From contig NZ_JFKC01000024.1 in assembly GCF_002115805.1 (NCBI RefSeq), forward strand, positions 1-64,000: 64,000 bases of DNA, given 5' to 3'. The position numbers were made by a program, and so were the translations under genes. The notes below the pieces were generated by a model. The model saw only the letters and a list, made by a program, of their open reading frames with translations, did not search any database and had not been told where the DNA came from. The stretch is from Marivita geojedonensis. GTDB taxonomy: Bacteria > Pseudomonadota > Alphaproteobacteria > Rhodobacterales > Rhodobacteraceae. Below are positions 30,246 through 38,876 of this stretch, in pieces; the stretch's first letter is position 1; each line of letters begins with the position of its first letter.

Positions 30246-31586
30246 ATGGCAAACGCATCATTGCGCAAACGGATTTGGGGCTGGTTCTTCTTCGACTGGG
30301 CCAGTCAGCCGTATAACACCCTGCTCATTACATTCATCTTTGCCCCCTACATCAAGGAATTGGTTGGGGACGGAACCGCTGCTCAATCGGCTTGGGGGTT
30401 TGGGATCGGAACCGCCGGTCTTGCGATCGCTCTGTTAGCGCCGGTTCTAGGTGCGATGGCGGACACAGGCGGCAATCGCATGCGCTGGATCTGGCTGTTC
30501 TCGGCCATGTACGTTCTCGGCGCGGGTGGCCTTTGGTTTGCAGCACCCGGAGATTTCAACCTTGTGCTCATCCTGACCCTTTTCGCCATCGGCATGATCG
30601 GAATGGAATTCGCAACCACGTTCACCAACTCCATGCTGCCGGATCTCGGGACGCCTGACGAAATTGGTCGGATCAGCGGAAACGGTTGGGCATTTGGCTA
30701 TGTCGGCGGTCTGATCGCACTTGTCATCATGCTCGTCTTCTTTGCGGACAATGCAGAGACCGGAAAGACCCTGATTGGACTCAGCCCGGCATTTGGATTG
30801 GATCCGGAGACGCGGGAGGGGACGCGGTTTGTCGGCCCTCTTGTGGCGATCTGGTTTGCGGTGTTCATGATCCCGTTTTTTCTCTTCGTCAAAGACCCGA
30901 AAGCCAACAAGGCGGCACCGGGTGCGATCAGGCGTGCACTGAAAGACCTGAAATTTACCTTGCGGCGCCTTCCGCAGGACAGGTCACTGTTTGCCTTTCT
31001 CGCGTCCGCGATGTTCTACCGGGATGCGCTGAACGGCATGTATGCCTTTGGCGGCATCTACGCTGCCGGGGTGTTGGGCTGGAGCGTGCAGAATGTCGGC
31101 ATCTTCGGCATCATCGCCATCATTGCTGGTGCCATTGCCGCATGGCTGGGCGGCATGGCCGATTCCCGGTTCGGGCCAAAGCCGGTGATCGTTGTCTGCA
31201 TCCTTGCGTTGACGGCAGTTGGCATCGCCATCGTTCTGATCTCGCGCGATACGATGTTTGGGATTTCGCTTGCAGAGGGTTCGGCGCTTCCGGACATCGC
31301 GTTCTTCGTGATCGGTGCGGTGATCGGTGCAGCCGGCGGGGTCATCCAGTCAGCCAGCCGGACAATGATGGTGCGTCAGGCGAATCCTGCCCGCATGACA
31401 GAAGCGTTCGGTCTTTACGCTTTGGCCGGGAAAGCGACGAGTTTTCTGGCACCTTTTCTGATCGGAGTTACAACATACGTCACCGGCTCCCAACAATTGG
31501 GGGTCAGCCCAGTGATTATCCTTTTCCTGATCGGGCTTGTCTTGTTAGTCTGGGTCAACCCAAACGGGAAACGAGCAGTATCATGA
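30246..31586 (+). CDS. MFS transporter, UMF1 (Atg22-like) family
   Basis: This 446-residue, 12-helix permease was started at 30246 because of the GGAAGGGGGA ribosome site; the frame extends to a TTG at 30198. The N-terminal segment WGWFFFDWASQPYNTLLITF is characteristic of the UMF1/Atg22 family, which exports amino acids or similar solutes in yeast vacuoles; bacterial substrates are undefined. Its stop overlaps the start of the mepA-like gene (ATGA). Confidence 0.85.
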   Translation: MANASLRKRIWGWFFFDWASQPYNTLLITFIFAPYIKELVGDGTAAQSAWGFGIGTAGLAIALLAPVLGAMADTGGNRMRWIWLFSAMYVLGAGGLWFAAPGDFNLVLILTLFAIGMIGMEFATTFTNSMLPDLGTPDEIGRISGNGWAFGYVGGLIALVIMLVFFADNAETGKTLIGLSPAFGLDPETREGTRFVGPLVAIWFAVFMIPFFLFVKDPKANKAAPGAIRRALKDLKFTLRRLPQDRSLFAFLASAMFYRDALNGMYAFGGIYAAGVLGWSVQNVGIFGIIAIIAGAIAAWLGGMADSRFGPKPVIVVCILALTAVGIAIVLISRDTMFGISLAEGSALPDIAFFVIGAVIGAAGGVIQSASRTMMVRQANPARMTEAFGLYALAGKATSFLAPFLIGVTTYVTGSQQLGVSPVIILFLIGLVLLVWVNPNGKRAVS

Positions 31587-32506
31587 AACGGATTTCTCTT
31601 CTTCTTGGTCTCGCTTTTCTTCTGGCTGCCTGTGGTGGCGATGGCGGGTCGCGTAGCGCCGAGGCAACCGCCGCCAGTTCCCCACGCGTGAGCGGAGTTC
31701 TGAGCACCCGGCAGGCAAAGCAGCTTTTCGGCGGTATGGACACAGGATCCCGACAATCGCCGGCTGCCTACGGAAGCTACGCCAAGGGCTGCGCAGCCGG
31801 ACAGGTTCAATTGCCGGAAACTGGACCAACGTGGCAGGCGATGCGCCTGTCCCGAAACCGCAATTGGGGTCTGCCGGTCACCGTCGATTTCCTGAAAGAT
31901 TTGTCGCGCATCGCGGCACGGCAACCCGGATGGAACGGCCTTTACATTGGGGATATCAGCCAACCGCGTGGCGGTCCGATGCTCACCGGTCATGCAAGCC
32001 ATCAGATCGGACTCGATGCGGATATCTGGATGCGTCCTGCCAACCGGCTGAACCTGACCCAGTCGGAACGCGAGAACATCTCGTCAATTTCGATGCGTCG
32101 TTCGAACGGAGCCTTCACAAACGATGAATGGACCGAAGCGCACCGCAACATCATCAAGGCTGCGGCAAGCGATCCGCGCGTGGCACGGATATTCGTATTC
32201 CCGGGCGCAAAGGTCGCGATGTGCAATGCCGAAAAAGGAGACCGCAGCTATCTGCGCAAAATCCGGCCGTGGTATGGTCATCACTACCATTTCCACGTTC
32301 GTTTGGCCTGCCCTCGTGGGATGTCCGGCTGTGTGGATCAGGATCCGCCCCCGCGTGGAGATGGTTGCGCGGATGCGCAACAATGGGTCAACAACATCCT
32401 GAACCCACCTCCGCCGGATCCGAACGCGCCGAAACCGAAACCACGGCGGGAATTGACGATGGCTGATCTGCCTGCGCAGTGCGCTGCCGTTCTTTCAGCA
32501 AACTGA
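31583..32506 (+). CDS. mepA: Penicillin-insensitive murein endopeptidase (MepA/M74 family), lipoprotein
   Basis: This zinc LAS peptidase cleaves D-Ala-meso-DAP crosslinks in peptidoglycan. The 307-residue protein starts with a lipoprotein signal (LAFLLAACGG, lipobox Cys17). Zinc and active-site motifs are GHASHQIGLDADIWM and WYGHHYHFHVRLACP. A Pro-rich tail (ILNPPPPDPNAPKPKP) follows. The start overlaps the stop of the MFS gene. Being a predicted lipoprotein differs from E. coli MepA, which has a cleaved signal. Confidence 0.92.
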   Translation: MKRISLLLGLAFLLAACGGDGGSRSAEATAASSPRVSGVLSTRQAKQLFGGMDTGSRQSPAAYGSYAKGCAAGQVQLPETGPTWQAMRLSRNRNWGLPVTVDFLKDLSRIAARQPGWNGLYIGDISQPRGGPMLTGHASHQIGLDADIWMRPANRLNLTQSERENISSISMRRSNGAFTNDEWTEAHRNIIKAAASDPRVARIFVFPGAKVAMCNAEKGDRSYLRKIRPWYGHHYHFHVRLACPRGMSGCVDQDPPPRGDGCADAQQWVNNILNPPPPDPNAPKPKPRRELTMADLPAQCAAVLSAN

Positions 32507-32530
32507 CCTTCCGCGTCCACTGAACACAAA

Positions 32531-33358
32531 GTGTCGGACAAAATGCCAGCAGCACGATTCCTGTCGTCCTATCATTGGACCAAGGAGCAGAAAGACTTTG
32601 GCGGCTATTCCGCAATATCCCTTGCCCCGGACGGAGGCGGCTTCGTGATGCTGAGTGACCGGGCCCATCTCATAGAGGGGACGATATTCCGACATCAGGG
32701 CCGGATCATCGGTGTCCGCAGCACCGAATTGTCCAAACTCGAAATACCCGAAGACTTGTTCGACGAGGAGCCGACACGGGACACCGAGGGCTTGGCGCGC
32801 GATGCGAAAGGGCAACTCTATATTTCTCTTGAAAGCGACAATCGGGTTCTTCGGCGGGGCACGGACGGCGCGTGGTCGGCCCTGCCTTCCCACCCGGCAA
32901 TAGACGACTTGCCGAACAATCGTGGTCTCGAGGCGCTGGCGATAGATCATGACGGTACACTCTATGCACTTCCAGAAATGTCCGATGGGCTGCGTGCACC
33001 CTTCCCCGTGTATCGATATCGAGAGAGCGCTGGTTGGGATCAGCCGATGGCGATCACCCGCAGTAAAGGCTTCCTGCCTGTCGGGGCAGACATTGGTCCC
33101 GATGGACGGCTTTATGTGCTGGAACGTGGCTTCGGCGGTTTCGGTTTTGTCAGCCGGGTCCGTCGGTTCGCTCTGGAAAATGGCACCACCGCAGAGGGTG
33201 AGACCCTGATGATCTCAGAGACACGCCAGCACGACAATCTCGAAGGGTTGTCGGTTTGGGGTGCAGAAGACGGGTCGCTTCGCTTGACCATGGTGTCAGA
33301 CGACAATTTCCGCTTCTTCCAGAAGACGGAAATCGTGGAATACGCAGTCAGCATTTAA
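32531..33358 (+). CDS. Esterase-like activity of phytase family protein
   Basis: This 275-residue beta-propeller-like protein begins with GTG; an ATG 12 bases in is an alternative. Segments such as FGGYSAISLAPDGGGFVMLSD, RDTEGLARDAKGQLYISLE, NRGLEALAIDHDGTLYALPE and DNLEGLSVW match the esterase-like phytase family (PF13449 type). No signal peptide is visible at this start, whereas many relatives are exported. The substrate is unknown. It follows mepA by 24 bases. Confidence 0.82.
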   Translation: MSDKMPAARFLSSYHWTKEQKDFGGYSAISLAPDGGGFVMLSDRAHLIEGTIFRHQGRIIGVRSTELSKLEIPEDLFDEEPTRDTEGLARDAKGQLYISLESDNRVLRRGTDGAWSALPSHPAIDDLPNNRGLEALAIDHDGTLYALPEMSDGLRAPFPVYRYRESAGWDQPMAITRSKGFLPVGADIGPDGRLYVLERGFGGFGFVSRVRRFALENGTTAEGETLMISETRQHDNLEGLSVWGAEDGSLRLTMVSDDNFRFFQKTEIVEYAVSI

Positions 33359-33395
33359 CTTGTCTGCATCTGACTCTCGCTTTATGCGTCGCGCC

Positions 33396-33414
33396 ATTCC
33401 CGAGTTTCGGGAAT
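33396..33414 (+). other. Palindromic hairpin before the YhhQ-type gene
   Basis: A perfect 8-bp inverted repeat (ATTCCCGA/TCGGGAAT) with a 3-base loop ends 35 bases before the start codon. It has no T-run. It could be an operator or a leader hairpin. No preQ1 aptamer pattern was recognised. Confidence 0.4.
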
Positions 33415-33449
33415 CAAGTCCCCGCAACCTTGGCAAAACGGGAGTCACA

Positions 33450-34079
33450 ATGACCCGAGCTCATATTCCTGGCATAATCGCCATGGCCAACATCGTGGTG
33501 GCCTCCAACATCCTCGTGCAGTTTCTGTTCGGAAACTGGCTCACATGGGGTGCATTCACCTATCCCTTGGCATTCCTCGTCACCGACCTGATGAACCGCC
33601 TTTACGGCCCCGGACCAGCACGTCAGGTCGTATTCGCCGGCTTCGTGGTGGGCGTTTTCTGCTCGCTTGTCGGCACACAGATCCAGGGTGAGTTCGGGCC
33701 ACTCGTCACATTCCGCATCGCGCTCGGGTCCGGCCTCGCGTTTCTGACCGCGCAGCTTCTCGATGTGGCAGTCTTCGATCGGATGCGCAGCGGAGCGTGG
33801 TGGCGTGCACCACTGGCCTCAACTTTGATTGGGTCGTCCCTGGACACAGCACTTTTCTTCACCATTGCGTTCTCTGGCGCGCTGTCCTTCCTCGAACCAG
33901 AGAATGATGTTTCCTGGGCCGGAGAGATGCTGCCGCTTCTGGGCAGCGGCCCGGTTGTTCCGCTTTGGGTGTCGCTCGCAGTCGCGGACTGGATGGTTAA
34001 ACTCGCTCTCGCGCTGATCGCACTGATACCTTTTCGACTCATCGTTCAGCGTTTTCGCGAAAACGCCGCCCTGACGTGA
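33450..34079 (+). CDS. Queuosine precursor transporter family (YhhQ/VUT) membrane protein
   Basis: This 209-residue protein has about six hydrophobic segments and the family core NWLTWGAFTYPLAFLVTDLMNR, LTAQLLDVAVFD and GSSLDTALFFTIAF, with the conserved Asp/Asn residues. Family members import preQ0/preQ1, precursors of the tRNA base queuosine. The start at 33450 has a GGGAG ribosome site; a longer frame from 33360 lacks one. A hairpin lies upstream. Confidence 0.85.
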   Translation: MTRAHIPGIIAMANIVVASNILVQFLFGNWLTWGAFTYPLAFLVTDLMNRLYGPGPARQVVFAGFVVGVFCSLVGTQIQGEFGPLVTFRIALGSGLAFLTAQLLDVAVFDRMRSGAWWRAPLASTLIGSSLDTALFFTIAFSGALSFLEPENDVSWAGEMLPLLGSGPVVPLWVSLAVADWMVKLALALIALIPFRLIVQRFRENAALT

Positions 34080-34155
34080 AGAAAATGTTTGCCTCTTCTT
34101 GAAACCGTGCCACCTTTCAATTGCGTTTTGTAACAGCTGAAAGGAGGTGATCCAG

Positions 34156-34227
34156 TGTCGAGAGAGGTATTGGAGAGAGGTGTCGGAACAGTTCGAGAGG
34201 CACACATCTAGGGCAGCCCCTGGGTGA
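34156..34227 (+). CDS. Possible 23-residue leader peptide
   Basis: A GTG codon lies 7 bases after AGGAGG of the extended Shine-Dalgarno sequence and opens a 23-codon frame (MSREVLERGVGTVREHTSRA...) ending TGA at 34225. Codon use (AGA, GTA, CGA, AGG) is unlike neighbouring genes. An overlapping frame from GTG 34148 stays open to about 34333 and is also possible. It could equally be untranslated RNA. Confidence 0.25.
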   Translation, partial: CRERYWREVSEQFERHTSRAAPG

Positions 34228-34283
34228 TGAAGCCATCGAATTGGTGAGGAACCTAACCGGAACCCACCTCCGTAAGTCTCGAA

Positions 34284-34309
34284 GGGTCGCCAATTTGGCG
34301 ACCCTTTTT
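34284..34309 (+). terminator. Intrinsic terminator before arfB
   Basis: A 9-bp perfect stem (GGGTCGCCA/TGGCGACCC) with a 3-base loop is followed by five T residues. It lies only 34 bases before the arfB start codon, so it either ends an independent small RNA or attenuates arfB. Confidence 0.93.
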
Positions 34310-34343
34310 GTCTGCCTGGCGCCACTACACTAAGGTACCAAAC

Positions 34344-34766
34344 ATGATCAGAGTTTCGGACAGCATTACGATTGAGGACTGGGAGTTGACCGAACAGTTC
34401 ATCCGCGCGTCGGGCCCGGGTGGTCAGAACGTCAACAAGGTATCGACGGCCGTTGAGTTGCGGTTCGAAGCAGACCGTTCTCCCAATCTACCGGGCCCCG
34501 TCAAAACCCGTCTGCGGCGCATCGCTGGACGGAAATGGACGAAGGAAGGCGCGATTGTTCTACAAGTGGATGAAACACGGTCCCAAGCGCGAAATCGTGA
34601 CATTGCGCGGGATCGACTGAAGGAAATGATTGTCGCTGCACTGACACCGCCAAAACGCAGGGTCCCGACCAAGCCGACGCTTGGGTCAAAAAAGCGTCGG
34701 CTCAAGGCAAAAAAAGTGCGCGGCGAAGTGAAATCACTGCGTGGCAAGGTCGACCCGGAGACCTGA
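34344..34766 (+). CDS. arfB: Alternative ribosome-rescue factor ArfB (peptidyl-tRNA hydrolase)
   Basis: ArfB frees ribosomes stalled on broken mRNAs by hydrolysing peptidyl-tRNA without a stop codon. The 140-residue protein has the catalytic GGQ in RASGPGGQNVNKVSTAVEL (~25-43) and the Lys/Arg-rich C-terminal tail (KKRRLKAKKVRGEVKSLRGK) that enters the empty mRNA channel. The ATG at 34344 has AAGG upstream. An intrinsic terminator 34 bases before the start suggests control by attenuation. It is convergent with the TIGR02302 gene. Confidence 0.95.
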   Translation: MIRVSDSITIEDWELTEQFIRASGPGGQNVNKVSTAVELRFEADRSPNLPGPVKTRLRRIAGRKWTKEGAIVLQVDETRSQARNRDIARDRLKEMIVAALTPPKRRVPTKPTLGSKKRRLKAKKVRGEVKSLRGKVDPET

Positions 34767-34839
34767 TCCCACGCCAAGCTATTCGTCAGTAGATTTTGCG
34801 TCAGCACTTCGTTCATTTGCGCTGACAAGTCCGCTAAGT

Positions 34840-37419
34840 TCAGAACCGATCCAACAGGCGCTCGAGGTATTCAAGCTCTTCCTCGGGCCGTTCACCTTCG
34901 CCCGAGCGGCGCCGGATCTCGTCCAGCAACTCGCGCGCCCGACGATAAACATCTTCACCCTGAAGAAGGTTCTCGTTGGATCCGATCTGACCATTGGAAC
35001 CAACGTTGCGCCCCAGCGGATCACGTTGCTGGCCCGGATCGGCCCCGTCGGCCATACCCTGCTGACCTTGACCCTGCTGCTGTTGCTGCGCCATGGCCTC
35101 ACCCAGATTGCGCATACCTTCACGCAGGGCTTCCATCGCTTCGGACTGGTTGTCGATTGCTCCGGCCAGATCATTCTCACGCAGAGCCTCTTCAGCGCCC
35201 TCCATCGCACCTTCGGCACGATCAAGCGCATCGCGGGCAGCCTCTCCTGCTTCGGTTCCCGCGCCAGGCAGGTTCTGCGTCTGGCGATTCAGTTCCTGCC
35301 GCAGCGCGCGCTGGCGGTCAGCGAGGCTTTCTTCGAGGCTTTGGCCATTTTGCCCCTGACCTTGCTGTTGGCCTTGTCCTTGTTGCTGACCCTGGCCCTG
35401 TTGTCCCTGTTGTTGGCCGGGCTGTTGACCCTGTTGGCCTTGCTGACCCGGATTGAACTGTTCCTGAAGGTCGCGGAACGCCTGATCCGACAACCCCTGC
35501 TGCTCGCGCAAGGTCTCTGCGAGCCCTTCCATCGCCTGTTCCCCCGGCGACTGGCCCTGCTGGTCCTGACCCTGCGTGACCTGCATGTTTTCCATCATCT
35601 GACGCAGCTGTTCGAGCGCTTCCTGCGCCTCGGCCATCCGGCCCTGCTCCATCAACTCCTGGATGCGGTCCATCATCTCCTGCAGATCATTCTGACTCAT
35701 CTCCATCATGTTCTGGTTCTGAGTCATTTCCTGATCAGGATTGTTCTGCCGGTCCTGTTGCGCCTGACGCGACAACTGTCGAAGGTAATCGTCCGTTGCC
35801 TCCCGCAACTCCTGCATCAGCTCCGCGATTTCCTGATCGGACGCACCATTGCGCATGGCTTCGGCCAGCCTGTCCTGCGCTCGTTGCAGGCGCTCGAGTG
35901 CGTCGTCGAGATCCCCTTCCTCAAGCCGGATGGCCAGATCCCACAGCGCCTGGGCGATTTCCGCCTGCTGGTCATCCGTCATGTTGTAGTCGGCCAGTGC
36001 TTCAACCCTGCGCAGGATCGCGCGCAGCCTGAGGTAATCCGTAGAAGAACGGAACACGTCGTCGGGCCGGTGCGAGATGGCCCGCATGAGCAATCCGATG
36101 TCAGACGCGTTTTTCCGGTTCCAAAGAAGTGCGCGCCGCAGGTCGATGATTGCGGCGGCCATCGGATCGAAGAACCGGCGCCCCGGCAGATCGATCACAT
36201 CGGGAACTGCCTCACCGATCTGGTCCGCCTCGTCCGTGACACTCAGGCTCAACTTGACCGGCAGGTTCGCCCAGGGATGTTCCGAAAAGTTGTCGACAAG
36301 CGTTTCGGTGAAATCTGATCGATCGCCCGCAATCGGCATCGGAAGAGGCAATTCAATCACCGGGCGCGGTTCGGGATCAATCCTGAGACCATACAGCCGA
36401 TCCACATCGTCGATCGCCAATTCAATGCGCGCTGTTCCAGTTACAACGCCGTAGTCATCTTTTGCCGCAAAAGGAATTTGCGCCTCACCTTCATAGGTGA
36501 CTTCAATCTCTCCATCCCGCGTCACCTCCGGTGCGCGATCCGGAGTGGCGATGATTTCCCAGAGCCTGCCTCCCGGACCTTCGATTTCAAGCCGACCGGA
36601 TTGCTGAACGAAAAATTCCTGCGCCGTACTCGTAGAGACCTGCACAAGCTCTTCAGGCGTGGCCGTCGGAGAGACGCGGTTGGACACCGTTTCCGAAACA
36701 CTCAGAACCCCAACTTCCCCGTAAAATCTGAGTGTCACCCGGCTGCCTTCCGGGGTTTCCAGTTGCGCCGCGTCGATATCGTTGAGGTAGATGGACGGCA
36801 GGCCCGTGTAGTGCGGTGGCTCAAGCCAGCCCTCCCAGGTTGGACCTGAAGCCAGATCAGACCCACTTGGTCCCATCGCGGAAACGGACTGCACCTTGAG
36901 TACGGAACCGAAAACCGCCGCCACAAGAAACGCAAGAAGCGCGACATACCGCAGAGCAAACGGATCGGCACGGGATACACGCAGATCAGGTTCAGCAGCC
37001 TTCGCCTGTTTCAGACGCGCTGCCATCCGGGCCTGATGCACTCTCCAGACGGCGGCAGACGCCGCATCGCCGGTTCCGATGGCCTGACTGTCCATCGCGG
37101 CAAGGATCGGACTTCCCGGCAACGTCGCATCGAGCCGCACAAGCGCGGCAGGCGTCGTTGGCCAGGCAAAGCGGCCCACCCCCCGAACCAGCGCCCAAAC
37201 CGCACCAAGACCGGAAAGCCCAAGTACCGCCCAGACTGCTTCGGTCGACAGATAGTCCTGAATCCCAAGCATCAGGAAGGCAAGCACGGCAAACAGAACC
37301 GACCAGAGCGGCCAGAAAGCGCGCACAACGTTTTCCGCCAGCATCCCCAATTGGGTCAGCAGCAGCGGCCATCGCAATGCCGTATTGATTTCCGTGGGCA
37401 GGTCATCCCGTGCGGTCAT
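34840..37419 (-). CDS. TIGR02302/DUF4175 family large membrane protein
   Basis: This is an 859-residue protein. Three hydrophobic segments lie near the N-terminus (two in ~26-75, one ~154-173), followed by a periplasmic-type beta-rich region, a long helical region rich in Glu, Gln, Met and Leu (~525-640), and a Gln/Gly low-complexity tract (~665-700) of repeated GQQ/GQG units. It then has more coiled coil to the C-terminus. The family is widespread in alphaproteobacteria without an established function. It lies 18 bases after the lysA ORF region boundary on the same strand and is probably cotranscribed with lysA. Confidence 0.88.
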   Translation of the reverse strand: MTARDDLPTEINTALRWPLLLTQLGMLAENVVRAFWPLWSVLFAVLAFLMLGIQDYLSTEAVWAVLGLSGLGAVWALVRGVGRFAWPTTPAALVRLDATLPGSPILAAMDSQAIGTGDAASAAVWRVHQARMAARLKQAKAAEPDLRVSRADPFALRYVALLAFLVAAVFGSVLKVQSVSAMGPSGSDLASGPTWEGWLEPPHYTGLPSIYLNDIDAAQLETPEGSRVTLRFYGEVGVLSVSETVSNRVSPTATPEELVQVSTSTAQEFFVQQSGRLEIEGPGGRLWEIIATPDRAPEVTRDGEIEVTYEGEAQIPFAAKDDYGVVTGTARIELAIDDVDRLYGLRIDPEPRPVIELPLPMPIAGDRSDFTETLVDNFSEHPWANLPVKLSLSVTDEADQIGEAVPDVIDLPGRRFFDPMAAAIIDLRRALLWNRKNASDIGLLMRAISHRPDDVFRSSTDYLRLRAILRRVEALADYNMTDDQQAEIAQALWDLAIRLEEGDLDDALERLQRAQDRLAEAMRNGASDQEIAELMQELREATDDYLRQLSRQAQQDRQNNPDQEMTQNQNMMEMSQNDLQEMMDRIQELMEQGRMAEAQEALEQLRQMMENMQVTQGQDQQGQSPGEQAMEGLAETLREQQGLSDQAFRDLQEQFNPGQQGQQGQQPGQQQGQQGQGQQQGQGQQQGQGQNGQSLEESLADRQRALRQELNRQTQNLPGAGTEAGEAARDALDRAEGAMEGAEEALRENDLAGAIDNQSEAMEALREGMRNLGEAMAQQQQQGQGQQGMADGADPGQQRDPLGRNVGSNGQIGSNENLLQGEDVYRRARELLDEIRRRSGEGERPEEELEYLERLLDRF

Positions 37420-37455
37420 TCCAGTCTCCCGGCTGTCTGACCGCGGGGGAATGCC

Positions 37456-38721
37456 TCACAGCCATGGGGGAATGGTATCTCGGTTTATGATTTCGTCAAA
37501 GTCGGGACGATGGCGAATGACAGCGAATTGATCACCCTTTGCCAAAACTTCAGGCACAAGAGGACGGGTGTTGTATTCGCTGGCCATCACCGCCCCGTAA
37601 GCACCCGCAGAGCGAAACGCGACCAGATCCCCTGCCGACAGGGGTGGCATCATACGATTCTTGGCAAATGTGTCGCCGGATTCGCAGACAGGACCAACGA
37701 TGTCATATGGCTGGTATTCGACGCCAGGTGCGGGTTCCAAAACAGGTACGATGTCGTGGTGCGCATCATACATTGCAGGACGGATCAGGTCGTTCATCGC
37801 CCCGTCGAGGATCAGGAACTGACGCCCTTCCCCCTGCTTAACATAGATCACGCGGCTGACGAGGATACCTGCATTCCCCGCAATGAGGCGTCCTGGCTCA
37901 ATTTCGATCTCGCAGCCCAGATGGCCAACGGTCTTTTTGATCAGGGCTCCATAGTCGGATGGCAGCGGCGGTGCTTCGTTGGAGCGCGCGTAGGGAATTC
38001 CAAGCCCACCGCCCAGATCAAGCCGGCGAATGTCATGGCCATCGGAACGCAGCTGTTCTGTGAGTTCGGCGACTTTCCGATAAGCCAGCTCATAGGGCTC
38101 CAGATCAGTCAACTGTGATCCGATGTGGACATCGATGCCGATGACCTCGATCCCCGGCAGGGCAGCGGCTTCTGCATAGACCGCGCGGGCTTTTGAAATC
38201 GGAATCCCGAACTTGTTCTCGGATTTTCCCGTGGCGATCTTGGCGTGCGTTTTGGCATCCACGTCCGGGTTCACCCGAACAGTAATCGGCGCGGTAGTTC
38301 CAAGGCTTGACGCAACCTCGGAAATCACGTGCAGCTCGGGCTCGCTCTCGACATTGAACTGTCGAATACCGCCCTCAAGAGCCGCACGAATTTCAGTGCG
38401 GGTCTTGCCGACACCGGAAAAGACAATTCGATCGCCGGGCACACCTGCGGCTCTTGCCCGCGCGTACTCACCACCGGACACGACATCCATACCGGCCCCA
38501 AGTTCGGCCAGCGTTCGCAGGATAGCCTGATTTGAGGCTGCCTTCATGGCATAGCAGACCATGTGCTCCATGCCATCCAGCGCCTCGTCGAACAGCTGGA
38601 AGTGGCGCGTCAGCGTGGCAGTAGAATAGAGGTAAAACGGCGTCCCCACGGACGCTGCGATATCGGCCACCGAGACATCCTCGGCGAATAGAACACCGTC
38701 CCGATAAAGAAAATGGTCCAC
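37456..38721 (-). CDS. lysA: Diaminopimelate decarboxylase
   Basis: LysA is a PLP-dependent enzyme catalysing the last step of lysine synthesis (meso-DAP to L-lysine). The start is GTG at 38721, giving VDHFLYRDGVLFAEDVSV, with AGGAG 7 bases upstream; the frame extends to 38817 without a ribosome site. The 421-residue protein has the PLP lysine in CYAMKAASNQAIL, the Gly-rich LDLGGGLGIPY, the HIGSQ motif and the active-site CESGDTF. It lies downstream of argH and its small partners on the same strand. Confidence 0.96.
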   Translation of the reverse strand: MDHFLYRDGVLFAEDVSVADIAASVGTPFYLYSTATLTRHFQLFDEALDGMEHMVCYAMKAASNQAILRTLAELGAGMDVVSGGEYARARAAGVPGDRIVFSGVGKTRTEIRAALEGGIRQFNVESEPELHVISEVASSLGTTAPITVRVNPDVDAKTHAKIATGKSENKFGIPISKARAVYAEAAALPGIEVIGIDVHIGSQLTDLEPYELAYRKVAELTEQLRSDGHDIRRLDLGGGLGIPYARSNEAPPLPSDYGALIKKTVGHLGCEIEIEPGRLIAGNAGILVSRVIYVKQGEGRQFLILDGAMNDLIRPAMYDAHHDIVPVLEPAPGVEYQPYDIVGPVCESGDTFAKNRMMPPLSAGDLVAFRSAGAYGAVMASEYNTRPLVPEVLAKGDQFAVIRHRPDFDEIINRDTIPPWL

Positions 38722-38876
38722 TTCCGACTCCTGATCAGCCAGCGCCGCAGTAGCGCAGCTGAAAGTCTTGCACCACCCTCGCAGCTTCTTCTTTTTCCAA
38801 ATATGCAAATCCGACACTGGCCGTTTGCCCGGCGTGATCTGCGGAAATCGAGGCTCAGACCGGTATCAAAGTCTCT

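Larger units (their letters stand above)
34131..34309 (+). ncRNA. Terminator-ended leader or small RNA upstream of arfB
   Basis: The stretch holds 16 bases (34141-34156, AAAGGAGGTGATCCAG) that are the perfect complement of the conserved 16S rRNA 3' end, a far longer Shine-Dalgarno match than normal. CACCTCC at 34265-34271, itself identical to the anti-Shine-Dalgarno core, can pair with 34144-34150. Small hairpins occur between them (for example GATG-AAGC-CATC at 34226-34237). A strong terminator ends the unit at 34309, 34 bases before arfB. It may be an attenuated leader of arfB, a small RNA or a leader peptide gene. No known RNA family was recognised. Confidence 0.5.

Noticed and set aside
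33396-33449. preQ1 riboswitch before the YhhQ-type gene
   Set aside because: The short conserved preQ1 aptamer pattern (paired GGUUC/CUAACC with an A-rich tail) is not present.
34148-34333. Longer overlapping frame in the arfB leader starting at GTG 34148
   Set aside because: Its start codon lies inside the Shine-Dalgarno match itself and the frame runs through the terminator stem, so it is less likely than the 23-codon frame or no translation.
34741-36318. 525-codon plus-strand open frame opposite the TIGR02302 gene
   Set aside because: It is Leu-rich because it mirrors the Gln/Glu codons of the real gene; no start context or family motif.
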